From contig NZ_JAPENW010000001.1 of NCBI RefSeq assembly GCF_026341855.1, forward strand, positions 6,315,001 to 6,379,000: 64,000 nt of DNA, given 5' to 3'. This stretch comes from Streptomyces sp. NBC_00568. Lineage in GTDB: Bacteria > Actinomycetota > Actinomycetes > Streptomycetales > Streptomycetaceae. The position numbers and the translations under genes are program-made. Positions 8,411 to 18,126 of this stretch are shown here, in pieces. Each line of letters begins with the position of its first letter. Position 1 is the stretch's first letter. Below the pieces are notes generated by a model that saw only the letters and a program-made list of their open reading frames with translations, was not told where the DNA came from and did not search any database.

Positions 8411-10102
8411 TCAGAGCCGGGACAGCTCGTCCACCAGGTCGTCCAGGCCCAGGGAGCCCTGGGACAGTGCCGCCATGTGCCAGGCCTTGGCGTCGAAGGC
8501 GTCACCGTGACGCTTCTTCGCGTTCTCGCGGCCCAGCAGCCAGGCGCGCTCGCCGAGCTTGTACCCGATGGCCTGCCCGGGGATCGTGAGGTAGCGGGTC
8601 AGCTCGCTCTCCACGAAGTCGGCGGGGCGGCTGCTGTGCGAGCCGAAGAACTCCTGCGCCAGCTCCGGGGTCCAGCGCTCGCCCGGGTGGAACGGCGAGT
8701 CGGCCGGGATCTCCAGCTCCAGATGCATGCCGATGTCGACGATGACCCGGGCGGCCCGCATCATCTGCGCGTCGAGGTAGCCGAGCCGCTGCTCCGCGTC
8801 CGCGAGGAAGCCCAGCTCGTCCATCAGCCGCTCCGCGTACAGCGCCCAGCCCTCGCAGTTGGCGCTGACCTGGCCGACGGTGGCCTGGTAGCGGGACAGG
8901 TCGTCGACGACGTACACCCACTGCGCGAGCTGGAGATGATGGCCGGGCACACCCTCGTGATACCAGGTCGAGACGAGGTCGTAGACGGGGAAACGGGTCT
9001 GCCCCATCGTGGGCAGCCAGGTGCGGCCCGGACGGGAGAAGTCCTGCGAGGGGGCGGTGTAGTAGGGGGCCGCGGCGCCGCCGGGCGGGGCGATGCGGGA
9101 CTCCACCTTCCGTACCGGCTCGGCGAGTTCGAAGTGCGTGCCGTCCAGCGCCGCGATGGCCTCGTCCATCAGCTCCTGGAGCCAGGTCCGGACTTCCTCG
9201 ACGCCCTCGATGTGGCGGCCGTGCTCGTCGAGATGGGCGAGCGCGACCCAGGGAGTCGCGGCGCCGGGCAGGATCTTCTCGGCCTCGGTCCTCATCTCGG
9301 CGAGAAGACGGTGGTACTCGGCCCAGCCGTACGCGTACGCCTCGCCGAGGTCGAGATCCGTACCGTTGAAGTAGCGCGCCAAACGGGCGTACCGCTCATG
9401 GCCCACCGTGTTCGGCGCGCCCTCGATCGTGGGCGCGTACACCTCGCGCATCCAGTCCCGGAGGGCGACCAGGGCCTCCGTGGCGGCACGCGCCGCCGCG
9501 TCCAGCTCCACCCGCGCGGAGTCGGGGCCCGCCGAGACGAAGTCCTCGAACCAGCCGCGGCCCTGCCCGTCCGTGTCCGACCACTCGGTGAGCTGCTCGA
9601 TGAACGTCGCGGTCGGGCGCGGGCCCGCGTACAGCTTGCGGTCCAGCCCGAGCGCCAGGGATTCCCGGTAGCCCGCGAGCGCGGCCGGTACCGCGCGCAG
9701 CCGCTCGGCGACCGTGGCCCAGTCCTCGTCGGTCTCCGTCGGCGTCAGGGTGAAGACCTCCCGCACGCTGTGCGCCGCCGTGTGCAGATTGCCGACCGAC
9801 CGCAGGCCCTCGCCCGCGTCGTGGACCGCGAGGGCGGCGGTGAGCCGCTCACGCAGCAGCCGGCCGCAACGGCGCTCGATGTCACGGTCCGCGCCGGGCC
9901 GGCGCTCCGCCTCGTCCAGCCGCGCGAGCGTCACCCGCGCCAGCTCGGCGACGGCCTCCTGGCCGGCGGGCGAGGTGTCGGGAAGCCTGCCGTGACTTTC
10001 CTTCACACCGAGGTAGGTGCCGAGAACCGGGTCGAGGGCGATGAGCTCGTCGACATAGGTGTCGGCGACCTCGCGGGGCAACGGGCTCTTCGTCTGTGAC
10101 AT
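8411..10102 (-). CDS. DUF885 family protein, putative metallopeptidase-like
   Basis: A 563-residue DUF885 protein. The diagnostic motif WYHEGVPGHHLQ lies about two thirds along, followed by NCEGWALYAERLMDELGF; the HExxxGH pattern is reminiscent of zinc peptidases, and the family is often annotated as carboxypeptidase-like or X-Pro-type without direct proof. No signal peptide is seen. Start is the ATG at 10102, seven bases after GAGGA; a GTG two codons upstream is also in frame. It follows an Lrp/AsnC gene after 62 bases on the same strand, so the two may be co-transcribed. Confidence 0.85.
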   Translation of the reverse strand: MSQTKSPLPREVADTYVDELIALDPVLGTYLGVKESHGRLPDTSPAGQEAVAELARVTLARLDEAERRPGADRDIERRCGRLLRERLTAALAVHDAGEGLRSVGNLHTAAHSVREVFTLTPTETDEDWATVAERLRAVPAALAGYRESLALGLDRKLYAGPRPTATFIEQLTEWSDTDGQGRGWFEDFVSAGPDSARVELDAAARAATEALVALRDWMREVYAPTIEGAPNTVGHERYARLARYFNGTDLDLGEAYAYGWAEYHRLLAEMRTEAEKILPGAATPWVALAHLDEHGRHIEGVEEVRTWLQELMDEAIAALDGTHFELAEPVRKVESRIAPPGGAAAPYYTAPSQDFSRPGRTWLPTMGQTRFPVYDLVSTWYHEGVPGHHLQLAQWVYVVDDLSRYQATVGQVSANCEGWALYAERLMDELGFLADAEQRLGYLDAQMMRAARVIVDIGMHLELEIPADSPFHPGERWTPELAQEFFGSHSSRPADFVESELTRYLTIPGQAIGYKLGERAWLLGRENAKKRHGDAFDAKAWHMAALSQGSLGLDDLVDELSRL

Positions 10103-10164
10103 GAGCACATCCTCATACGGGGGCGGGCGCCACGTCAGCCCGGCCAGCCGGGCTTTTCACCGCA

Positions 10165-10671
10165 TCAGCCGGATTTCGCCGGAGGCGAAGCGCCCGGCGC
10201 GACGGGCGGCAGCAGGGGACCGCAGTCCCACTGCTGGAAGATCAACCGCGTCTCGACCCGCGCCACTTCACGCTGCGAGGTGAACTCGTCGAGCACCAGC
10301 CGCTGCAGATCCGCCATGTCCGCGACGGCGACATGGACGAGGTAGTCGTCGGGGCCGGTGAGGTGGAAGACCGTGCGGGACTCCGGCAGCACCCTGATCC
10401 GGTCCACGAAGGGCCCCACCAGTTCCCGGCGGTGCGGCCGGACCTGCACGGACAGCAGCGCCTCGAGACCCCGTCCCAGCTTCGAGGGGTCCAGCCGCAG
10501 CTGATGGCCGAGAATCACTCCTGCCCGCCGGAGTCTGGTCACCCGGTCCAGGCAGGTCGAGGGCGCGACCCCGACCTGCGCCGCGAGATCGCGGTACGTC
10601 GTCCGTGCGTCGTTCTGCAAGAGCCGCAACAGATGAAGATCCACCGGATCGAGTACGACAGAATCGGCCAT
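10165..10671 (-). CDS. Lrp/AsnC family regulator
   Basis: A 168-residue Lrp/AsnC protein: winged helix at about 8-60 (DLHLLRLLQNDARTTYRDLAAQVGVAPSTCLDRVTRLRRAGVI) and a RAM domain with TGPDDYLVHVAVADMADLQ. The start is the ATG at 10671 opening MADSVVLDPVD. Only 60 bases separate it from the divergent PLP lyase gene. This arrangement mirrors MdeR/MdeA of Pseudomonas, where an Lrp-type protein activates a methionine gamma-lyase, so it is the likely regulator of the neighbour. Confidence 0.9.
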   Translation of the reverse strand: MADSVVLDPVDLHLLRLLQNDARTTYRDLAAQVGVAPSTCLDRVTRLRRAGVILGHQLRLDPSKLGRGLEALLSVQVRPHRRELVGPFVDRIRVLPESRTVFHLTGPDDYLVHVAVADMADLQRLVLDEFTSQREVARVETRLIFQQWDCGPLLPPVAPGASPPAKSG

Positions 10672-10731
10672 GGCGCGAACGTAACACGGGATGTGGCGCC
10701 CGAACCCCGTCCGGTGTTCAGGCTTCGGCCC

Positions 10732-11946
10732 ATGGACTCCGTTGTGTACGACACCCACGGCGCGTACGACGCGCAGGACGACCTGAACGGCGACGGTCAG
10801 GTCTTCCCCGTTCCCACGGCCCGGGCACTCGCCACCGAAGCCGTGCACGCCGGCCGGGAGGACCTGGCGGCGCTGGGACTGCACGCGGCCCCGATCGACC
10901 TGTCCACCACCTACCCGTCGTACGACAGCCGTGGGGAAGCCGCCCGGATCGACGCCTTCGCGGCCGACGGAGCCGAACCCGAGGGCCCGCCCGTCTACGC
11001 CCGTCTCGGAAATCCGACCGTCGCCCGCTTTGAGACCGCCCTCGCGCGTCTCGAAGGCACCGAGAGCGCGGTCGCCTTCGCGAGCGGCATGGCCGCGCTG
11101 AGCGCCGTCCTCCTCGTACGGAACGCGATGGGGCTGCGCCACGTCGTCGCCGTACGTCCCCTGTACGGCTGCAGCGACCACCTCCTCACGGCCGGGCTGC
11201 TCGGCAGCGAGGTCACCTGGGTCGACCCGGCCGGCATAGCCGACGCGCTGCGTCCGGACACGGGCCTCGTGATGGTCGAGTCCCCGGCCAACCCGACACT
11301 CGCCGAGCTCGACCTCCGGGCCGTGGCGCACGCCTGCGGTTCCGTGCCCCTCCTCGCCGACAACACCTTCGCCACGCCCGTGCTGCAACGCCCCGCCGAA
11401 CACGGCGCTCGCCTGATCCTGCACAGCGCCACCAAGTACCTGGGCGGACACGGAGACGTGATGGCCGGAGTGGTCGCGTGCGACGAGGAGTTCGCCCGGA
11501 AGCTGCGCCAGGTGCGGTTCGCGACGGGAGGCGTCCTGCATCCGCTGGCCGGCTATCTGCTGCTGCGCGGCCTGTCGACCCTGCCGGTCCGGGTGCGGGC
11601 CGCGTCCTCGAACGCCGCGGAACTCGTCCGCAGGCTCGCCGCCGATCCGCGCGTCGCCCGCGTCCACTATCCGCGCATCGGCGGTGCCATGATCGCCTTC
11701 GAGGTCCACGGCGACCCGCACGACGTCATCGCCGGAGTCCGGCTGATCACCCCCGCCGTGAGTCTCGGCAGCGTCGACAGCCTCATCCAGCACCCGGCCT
11801 CCATAAGCCACCGCATAGTCCCCACGGAGGACCGCCACGACGCGGGCGTCAGCGACCGCCTGCTGCGCCTCTCGGTGGGCCTGGAAGACGTGGACGACCT
11901 GTGGTCCGACCTGGACGGCGCACTGGGGTTCACGAGCGAGGGCTGA
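10732..11946 (+). CDS. Trans-sulfuration family PLP enzyme (methionine gamma-lyase/cystathionine gamma-lyase-like)
   Basis: A 404-residue Cys/Met-metabolism PLP enzyme. Conserved features are YARLGNPTVARFE, the FASGMAAL segment, the PLP-contact ESPANPTL, DNTFATPVLQ, and the Schiff-base lysine in HSATKYLGGHGDVMAG. The C-terminus RLLRLSVGLEDVDDL is typical. The family includes cystathionine gamma-lyase and synthase, O-acetylhomoserine sulfhydrylase and methionine gamma-lyase; the divergent Lrp regulator argues for a degradative lyase. Compared with typical members, the region between the PLP lysine and C-terminus is shortened by several tens of residues. Confidence 0.85.
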   Translation: MDSVVYDTHGAYDAQDDLNGDGQVFPVPTARALATEAVHAGREDLAALGLHAAPIDLSTTYPSYDSRGEAARIDAFAADGAEPEGPPVYARLGNPTVARFETALARLEGTESAVAFASGMAALSAVLLVRNAMGLRHVVAVRPLYGCSDHLLTAGLLGSEVTWVDPAGIADALRPDTGLVMVESPANPTLAELDLRAVAHACGSVPLLADNTFATPVLQRPAEHGARLILHSATKYLGGHGDVMAGVVACDEEFARKLRQVRFATGGVLHPLAGYLLLRGLSTLPVRVRAASSNAAELVRRLAADPRVARVHYPRIGGAMIAFEVHGDPHDVIAGVRLITPAVSLGSVDSLIQHPASISHRIVPTEDRHDAGVSDRLLRLSVGLEDVDDLWSDLDGALGFTSEG

Positions 11947-12238
11947 GGACCGGGGCGCGAAGCCGGGGCAAGGGGCCGGGCCGAGCACCGGCCGGCCGGT
12001 GTGTGGACCGGCGGGCCGGTGGCGGACGGAACGGCTGACCGCCGCCGCGCCACCGGAACCCGGTGTTCCCGCGCCGGGCGGAGCAGGTGACGGCCGGTCC
12101 CTGCCCGGCGTCCTCGGGCGGGCAGCGACCGGGATTAGCGTTCGTGCCGTACGGCGACCTGACGGCGCTGCGGGCACGGACCCGGAGGAGCGGGCGGGCT
12201 TCGGCCCGTACACACCGGTGGCGCCCGGGGCGGCGGGG

Positions 12239-12272
12239 CGGCGGGGCGGCGAGGCGACTCGCCGCCCCGCCG
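12239..12272. terminator. 15-bp hairpin with GCGA tetraloop
   Basis: CGGCGGGGCGGCGAG at 12239-12253 pairs perfectly with 12258-12272 around the GNRA-type loop GCGA. It sits in the 383-base gap between the convergent PLP lyase and GNAT genes and would work in both directions. The rest of that gap is GC-rich with short GGGGCGGC repeats and no gene. Confidence 0.7.
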
Positions 12273-12329
12273 AGCCCGGCGGGGCAGCCGCGGCTGGAGT
12301 GGGCGGGTCGGGGGCCCGAAGGCTCGGGG

Positions 12330-13802
12330 CTAGTCCCGCCCGGCCCGCGTGCTGGTCCCCGGCTGCGCCTGCGCCTGTGCCTGGACCTGGTCGTACGGCA
12401 GCCGTGAGGTCACCGGTGCCGCCTCAAGGCGGGCGGTGATGACCAGGGTGCCCTCCTCGATCTGGTAGTCGAGCGGGAGGCCGAGGCTGCGCATGGCGGA
12501 CACCATGCCGGTGTTGGACGCCTGCGTCACGGCGTACACGCTCCCGCACCGGGCCTCGACGGCCATCGCCACCAGGCGGCCGATCAGTTCGCCGCCGATT
12601 CCGCGCCGCTGCCAGTCGTCCTCGACGAGCAGCGCCACCTCCGTCTCGTCGCCGTCCCAGAGGAGGTGGCCGAGGCCGACGATCCTGCCGGACGCGGTCT
12701 GTACGGCCAGGGTGCGTCCGAAACTGGGGCTGAGCAGGTGGTTGAGGTAGCGGTCCGCGTCCCCGACGGGGCCGTGGTACCGCATGCTCAGCGTGCGCGG
12801 CGAGCAGCGCTCGTGCATCGCCTTGGCGGCCTCGAGGTCGGAGACGTCGGCACGCCGTACCGTGATCGCGTTGCCCTCGGGCAGTGTCAGCAGATCCTGT
12901 CCGCGCGGAATGCGCGGACCGAGCCGCGCGTCCAGCTCGACGAGGGCCCGGGCCCGCGCGAACTCGGTCGGCGTGAACGGCAGATACGGCCGCTCCACCG
13001 TGATCACCCCGCCCTCAGGTGCCCGCAGCCGCATCACCGTGTCCTCGAGTGCCCCCTCCACGGGAGCCCCCTCCGCCGCCCGGCCGGAGCCGGGGGACTT
13101 GGCGGGCAGCGAGCGGATCGTGCACCGGCCGAGCAACTGCCGCAGTGCGAGCGGCAGTTCGGACGCGTCGAGGGCCGTACGGGTGGCCAGGCCCAGTACC
13201 CGGGTCGGCGCGTCCACCAGATCGTGGGCGTCGGCCCGCTCGATCCAGGTCTCGGTGCCGCCCGCCTGGGCCACGTTCCGGATGATCTCGGTGGTGGCCA
13301 GCTCCGCGGGGGCGCGCAGCAGGAACTCGTCGACGGTCCCCTCGGCCAGCGGGTGCGTCTGGAGGCTCAGGATGTCGACCTGGTGCTGCGCGAGCGCCAT
13401 GCACAGCGCGGCCAGCGAGCCCGGGGCGTCCTTGACCGTCGTACGCATCCGCCACAGCACGGTCGTCTCCGCGACGGTCACCGGTGTGGAGGTGCCTTCC
13501 TCTTGCCCAGACGGCCCGGCCGCTCGCCCGGCCGCGAGCGGCGGGGCGCCGGTATCGCTCGTCGGCGGCGCGTGACCGTGGCGCCGTGCCCACCATGTGT
13601 GGAACCCGGCCGTGGCGGCCAGGATCACGGCGGACGTCACCAGCAGCGCGGGACCGTCCGGCCCGTGCCCGATCAAGTTGGCCACTCCGTCCGCGACCGC
13701 CACGGCCGTGAACAGCGCGGCGAGTTCGACGAGGTCGCGCCGCCAGTGGTGTACGGGGCGTCCGTGCTTCGCACGCGTCACATCAGACATGTCTGGAGTC
13801 AT
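12330..13802 (-). CDS. Membrane-anchored ACT-GNAT protein
   Basis: A 490-residue fusion. Two transmembrane helices lie at about 22-38 and 50-66. A region near 105-175 (LWRMRTTVKDAPGSLAALCMALAQ, then VDILSLQTHP) looks like an ACT-type ligand-binding fold. A GNAT acetyltransferase domain covers about 325-460, with the acetyl-CoA loop DDWQRRGIGGELIGRL and MHERCSPRTLSMRYHG. The combination suggests amino-acid-responsive acetylation near the membrane; substrate unknown. Starts at 13802 and 13790 are both possible; neither has a strong ribosome-binding site. Confidence 0.75.
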   Translation of the reverse strand: MTPDMSDVTRAKHGRPVHHWRRDLVELAALFTAVAVADGVANLIGHGPDGPALLVTSAVILAATAGFHTWWARRHGHAPPTSDTGAPPLAAGRAAGPSGQEEGTSTPVTVAETTVLWRMRTTVKDAPGSLAALCMALAQHQVDILSLQTHPLAEGTVDEFLLRAPAELATTEIIRNVAQAGGTETWIERADAHDLVDAPTRVLGLATRTALDASELPLALRQLLGRCTIRSLPAKSPGSGRAAEGAPVEGALEDTVMRLRAPEGGVITVERPYLPFTPTEFARARALVELDARLGPRIPRGQDLLTLPEGNAITVRRADVSDLEAAKAMHERCSPRTLSMRYHGPVGDADRYLNHLLSPSFGRTLAVQTASGRIVGLGHLLWDGDETEVALLVEDDWQRRGIGGELIGRLVAMAVEARCGSVYAVTQASNTGMVSAMRSLGLPLDYQIEEGTLVITARLEAAPVTSRLPYDQVQAQAQAQPGTSTRAGRD

Positions 13803-13988
13803 ACAGCCACTGTGAAGGAATGGTGTTGCGTGATCACGAACGGCTTGTGACTGATCGGTTAAGTGTCGTTCTGCACCTTTTGCAGTTCTTTTTACGGGTC
13901 TTTTGCCTCGAACGCGCGATCGGTCCACCCTCCCTGGTCAGGGCCGCGCGGCTCGCGTCGCCATGCCCGCGGGTTGGGAGGTCCTACG

Positions 13989-16640
13989 TCAGGCGGCGGC
14001 CTCCTGCGTCAGCGCCGTCCGTAGCCGGCGGGCCTGCACCGCCACCCTGGACGAGCCGCGCCGCCCGGCGGCCCCGGCGAGATGCGTGAGATCACCGCGT
14101 GCCCCGGACCGCTCGGCGCAGTCGGCGGCGACGGTCAGCAACTCGCCCAGCCCCCGGACGGGTCCGCCGCTCGCCCCGTCCGCTGTGAGATCGGCGAGCA
14201 GGGCCGGCAACAGGTCGCGCAGTACCGACCAGACGGTGGCGTACGCGCCCGTGGCCGCTGCCGTGCGTATCGACTCGGCCAGCCGGGACGGCTTCACCGC
14301 CCCCCGGCGCACCAACTCGCCGACGTCCGCGCCGAGTCGCCCGGCGTCGAGCTGCCCCCGCGCGGCAAGGATCAACAGGGCGTCCACCGCGGCGAGCCGG
14401 TCCTCGGGATGCCGGGCTCCGAGCCCGTACGCCAGGCACAGGTGCAGTGCTTCGCCCGCCGTGCCGTCCGCCTCCGCGAGCAGCGGCAGAATCGCGGCGT
14501 CCGCGCGGCTGTCGTCCACCGCGACCATGCTGATGTCGCGCAGCAGACGCGCCGCCACCAGCTCCCGCCGTCCCGGTACGACCGCCTGCCAGTGCTGCCT
14601 CTCGGCAACGTCCCAGTGCCGGCAGTAACGGCGGTCCTTGAACACGGTGAAGGGGCGTCCCAGCAGCCGGAACTCCGGGGGGAACGAGCCCTGTATCTCT
14701 TCGAGTTCGCCGAGTTCCAGCAGGATGCGGACGCCTGCCGTCCGCCGGCGGCTCACGGGCAGCACCGGCGCTTCGGCGGCGAGCCACTGGGCCAGCCGGT
14801 ATCCCTCGGGACTGCCCAGTGCCCGGGCCCGCGCCGCCGCTGCCTCCGCCGTCGCACGGTCGTCGCGCCGTACCCGCAGGAGTGCCTGGGCGAAGTCGGC
14901 GGCTCCCGGACGGGCGTCGAGCCGCCGGTACTCGGTCAGGCGTGCCACCAGCTCGTCCGGCTCCAGCGATCCGGTGGCCCAGGTGGGTGTGGCCAGCAGG
15001 AACGGCATCGGCTCGGCGCGGAGCCGGTACGCCACCTCCCACAGGCGCGCGTCCACAGCGCGCGACAGGGCGCTGTGCTGGCAATTCCCGTTCGTCGGGC
15101 CCTGCTGCACCGCCGCATGCAGGGTGTCCATGCCGACCTGCTCGAACAGGGCCGCCAGGACCACTTCGAGACCGTGCGGCGCCTCCCGGAAGCGCACGCT
15201 CGCGGTCGAGTACCGCGGATCGAGATCCTTCCACCAGCAGCGTGCGACCACGGGTCCGAGGGCCTCCACCAGACCGGCCCGATCACGATGGGCGTGGCGG
15301 ACCAGACCGTCCAGGGTGCGTTCGAGCGCGGCAACGCCACCATCGGAGGCCAGCAACGCGCTGACCTCCTCGGCCAGTTCGGCCGCCGAATCCGGTGCCG
15401 CCGCCAGCCGTGCCGGCTCCGGAACGGGCGGCAGCACCTCCTCCTGGGCGGCCGAATCGGAGTCGAGGGCTTCGATGCCGAGGCTTCGCTGAGCCCGGAT
15501 CCGCAGCCCCGGGCTCAACTCGGCCGCGAATTCGCCGAGTCGATGCCGCGTGACTCCCGAGTCGCCCAGGGCGGTGACATGGCGCTCCACCAGCTTCAGC
15601 GCACGCTCCTGCACCTCCGTGTCCTCATGTCCGAAGGCCTGCGCCACCGCGGGCAGCAGCACATCGGCCGTGGACGGATCGCGTTTGAGGACTTTGCCGA
15701 GCAGGATGAGCTGAGCCCGTACGAGCTTCCTCTCCGTACGGAAGAGCACGCCCGAGGACATCTCGGCCAGCTGTCGGGGCGTCAACTCACCGTCCAGTGC
15801 GAGAGAGGCGAGCACCGACTGCGCGTGCCAGGCGACGGCCGGCACGGCCTCGCAGGCGAGCGCCGTCCAGTCGGCCGAGCGCTCGCGTTCCTCGTCACGT
15901 GTCGGGGCGAGGCACGACAACAGACGCAGGAACACCCGCTGGTCGGCGGGGGCACCGCCGCGCAGCATCCGGGCCACGCAGGCGTCCACCAGGACCTCGC
16001 GGTCCAGAGTGCCTTCCTCGGCCAGTTCGGCGAGGGCGTTGTACCAGCTGCCCGGGCCGTCGCCGAAGAGCCAGGCGATCTGCCCCGTGACGTCCAGTGA
16101 CTCGAAGAGCGCGGCGATCATCCGGGGCAGGTGCGGCTCCTGGCGCAGTCGCTGCGCCACGGTGCCCCCGCTGTGCCACGAAGCACCGATGTGCTCGAAC
16201 CAGCCCTGCACATAGGCATCGGTCGTCGGCACCTCGCAGCCGGACAGCCCCACCAGCCCCGACAGCAGGGCGAACGGGATCCGGGAAGTCACCGGCCGAG
16301 CGGCGAGCCGGTGCGTCAGGTCGGTCAGCCAGTCGGTCTCGCGGTCGCCCAGCACATGGAGGAGGACACCGGGGGAGGCCTGGGACCAGCGCATGTCGGC
16401 CGCGGCGATCCAGGTCGCCGCACCGGCGGCGCCGGTGTGGCAGGCGGCTCCCGCCGCGTGCAGCGCGGGATGGGCCACCCGTGACGCCGCGTTCCACGGC
16501 GCGGTCCGCAGTTCCTTGCGCAGTTCCTTCAAGTCGGGCAGGCAGGCGCGGCGCTCGCCGTCCGTCATCCCGTCCAGGAGACCGGCGGCCTCGACCGTGT
16601 GCCCCGCCCGTACCGCCTTCAACAGCGCTTCGCCGCTCAT
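13989..16640 (-). CDS. DUF6493 family protein (HEAT-like)
   Basis: An 883-residue soluble protein starting MSGEALLKAVRAGHTVEAAGL, built largely of short amphipathic helices as in HEAT/armadillo solenoids, with no catalytic motif I can identify. I recall such proteins next to SWIM zinc finger genes in streptomycetes as DUF6493 proteins. Its ATG shares one base with the TGA of the SWIM gene (TGATG), so the two are translationally coupled. The expression signal upstream of the pair is a DNA-damage-type promoter. Function unknown; a scaffold or protein-interaction role is an inference from fold. Confidence 0.7.
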   Translation of the reverse strand: MSGEALLKAVRAGHTVEAAGLLDGMTDGERRACLPDLKELRKELRTAPWNAASRVAHPALHAAGAACHTGAAGAATWIAAADMRWSQASPGVLLHVLGDRETDWLTDLTHRLAARPVTSRIPFALLSGLVGLSGCEVPTTDAYVQGWFEHIGASWHSGGTVAQRLRQEPHLPRMIAALFESLDVTGQIAWLFGDGPGSWYNALAELAEEGTLDREVLVDACVARMLRGGAPADQRVFLRLLSCLAPTRDEERERSADWTALACEAVPAVAWHAQSVLASLALDGELTPRQLAEMSSGVLFRTERKLVRAQLILLGKVLKRDPSTADVLLPAVAQAFGHEDTEVQERALKLVERHVTALGDSGVTRHRLGEFAAELSPGLRIRAQRSLGIEALDSDSAAQEEVLPPVPEPARLAAAPDSAAELAEEVSALLASDGGVAALERTLDGLVRHAHRDRAGLVEALGPVVARCWWKDLDPRYSTASVRFREAPHGLEVVLAALFEQVGMDTLHAAVQQGPTNGNCQHSALSRAVDARLWEVAYRLRAEPMPFLLATPTWATGSLEPDELVARLTEYRRLDARPGAADFAQALLRVRRDDRATAEAAAARARALGSPEGYRLAQWLAAEAPVLPVSRRRTAGVRILLELGELEEIQGSFPPEFRLLGRPFTVFKDRRYCRHWDVAERQHWQAVVPGRRELVAARLLRDISMVAVDDSRADAAILPLLAEADGTAGEALHLCLAYGLGARHPEDRLAAVDALLILAARGQLDAGRLGADVGELVRRGAVKPSRLAESIRTAAATGAYATVWSVLRDLLPALLADLTADGASGGPVRGLGELLTVAADCAERSGARGDLTHLAGAAGRRGSSRVAVQARRLRTALTQEAAA

Positions 16641-18097
16641 CACGCATCGCCCCCGTCGACCGGAACTTCCATGAATTCTTCGCGTCGTCCGCCGGCCGGA
16701 GCCGGAGCCGGAGCCGGACCGGCCCCGTGTCCGGCCCGTGTGCCCCGCCGCACCATCCGCACCGCGAGGGCATGCTTGCAGGGCCCCCGTCCGCCCCGGT
16801 ACTTCGCCCACCACAGGCAGGAGCAGCTCAGCGTTCCCGCGTCGTCGCGGACCCGGTGCACATGCCCGTCGTCGGCGGTCACCGTGCCGATGGCACCGTC
16901 CAGGGCGACCGCCCCCGCGGCGACCAGGGAACGGGCCGATCGCAGCCGCGGATTGTGCCGCTCGACCCGGTCCGCGTCATAGGGCAGTTCGCGGTGGAAG
17001 TACGCCGCCTCCGCGGTGTCGTACCCCACGCGCCCCGACGTGCCCAGCCGGACCAGGGCGGCCCTGACCCGCTCGGCCGGCAGACCGGAGGCGGCGGCCA
17101 GGTCACCCACGTCGACGCGCGGCTCCCAGGCCAGGAGCACCGCGATCAACTCCGCGTCCTCGGCGGCCTCGTCGGTGGACAGGGCGTCCAGTACGCCGCC
17201 CTCCCCGGAGAAGCCGCGGGAGGCGTCCGGCGACAGGGTGAGGGTGAGCCGCATGCCGGGCAGGACGGCCTCCCAGGCGCCGGCCGCGGCGGCGTCGCCG
17301 GTGACCGGTGGGCCGTACACTCGCAGGGACGTCGCATGGCGCAGCACCCGCTGGAGCGCGATCAGCCGCTCAGGGCCCGGCAGACACACGGCGCCCGGAA
17401 CCGGTCGCGTCGTCGGGCGCAGCCCGCGGCCCGCCGGCACCACCCAGCGCGCACCGCCCGACGCCCCGCGCGTGGTGCCACGCGGGAGCGAGCGCAGGAA
17501 CCGGACGGCCTCCGCCGCGGGCAGCTCGGCCCGCAGATCGAACCCGGCCGCTGTCACCTGGGCCTCGGCGAATCCCCGCAGCCAGCGGTCGGGCAGCGGC
17601 ACCTTCTTCTCCACCACCGGCCCGTCCAGCGTCGTCACGGCCATCTCGTCGGGGCCGACCCGAAGGTGCAGCGGGTCGTCCGTGCCGATGCGTGAAAGGG
17701 CTTCGCGGAGCGGGTTGTTGACGTCGACATTGGTCGTCCCGTGACCGATCTCGCCGCCGTCGAGGCCCGCTGTCAGCACGTCCAGGCGCGCGTACACCCC
17801 GCCGCAGCCGGAGAAGGACTCGAACCGCAGCCGGTCGCCGTTGCCCGTGACCACCGGGTCCAGGGAGGCGCGCAGCTGCCGCTGGTAGTAGCGCGCCGCC
17901 GCGACGTCGGCCACCGCCAGAAGCCCCGCGGCCGCCACCTGAGGCGACCTCAGAAAGCCCGCGAAGAACCGTGGGTGGTCCTTGATCCCGCTGGGCGTCG
18001 CGCCCCGCGAGGTCTCAAGTCCCAGGCGTCGTCCGCCCGGCGCGGACTCCAGCGCGGAGGGTCGGGTGTAGGCCACGGCCTGCAAAGATCGCGTCAT
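16640..18097 (-). CDS. SWIM zinc finger protein
   Basis: A 485-residue protein with a SWIM zinc finger near residues 425-455: LSCSCLWWAKYRGGRGPCKHALAV, i.e. CxCxnCxH. The N-terminal MTRSLQAVAYTRPSALE and the LRFESFSGCGGVYARLDVL region are typical of actinobacterial SWIM proteins. SWIM domains bind DNA or proteins and accompany recombination and SNF2 factors in other lineages. The ATG at 18097 lies exactly at the expected transcription start of the promoter at 18104-18126, so the mRNA is predicted leaderless. It heads a two-gene operon with the DUF6493 gene. The C-terminus is Pro/Ala-rich. Confidence 0.85.
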   Translation of the reverse strand: MTRSLQAVAYTRPSALESAPGGRRLGLETSRGATPSGIKDHPRFFAGFLRSPQVAAAGLLAVADVAAARYYQRQLRASLDPVVTGNGDRLRFESFSGCGGVYARLDVLTAGLDGGEIGHGTTNVDVNNPLREALSRIGTDDPLHLRVGPDEMAVTTLDGPVVEKKVPLPDRWLRGFAEAQVTAAGFDLRAELPAAEAVRFLRSLPRGTTRGASGGARWVVPAGRGLRPTTRPVPGAVCLPGPERLIALQRVLRHATSLRVYGPPVTGDAAAAGAWEAVLPGMRLTLTLSPDASRGFSGEGGVLDALSTDEAAEDAELIAVLLAWEPRVDVGDLAAASGLPAERVRAALVRLGTSGRVGYDTAEAAYFHRELPYDADRVERHNPRLRSARSLVAAGAVALDGAIGTVTADDGHVHRVRDDAGTLSCSCLWWAKYRGGRGPCKHALAVRMVRRGTRAGHGAGPAPAPAPAGGRREEFMEVPVDGGDA

Positions 18098-18103
18098 GGA
18101 AAA

Positions 18104-18126
18104 ACCGTAGAGGCAACCACTGACAA
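18104..18126 (-). promoter_or_regulatory. RecA-independent DNA-damage promoter (PafBC-type) for SWIM/DUF6493
   Basis: On the minus strand TTGTCAGTG (18126-18118), an 8-base spacer, and TACGGT (18109-18104). This matches the RecA-NDp consensus tTGTCAGTG-N8-TAnnnT at every defined position. The next six bases lead directly to the ATG, so +1 coincides with the start codon. Confidence 0.8.

Noticed and set aside
10672..10731. A defined Lrp operator in the 60-bp divergent region
   Set aside because: GAAC and GTTC halves ten bases apart are too short and too far apart to claim a site.
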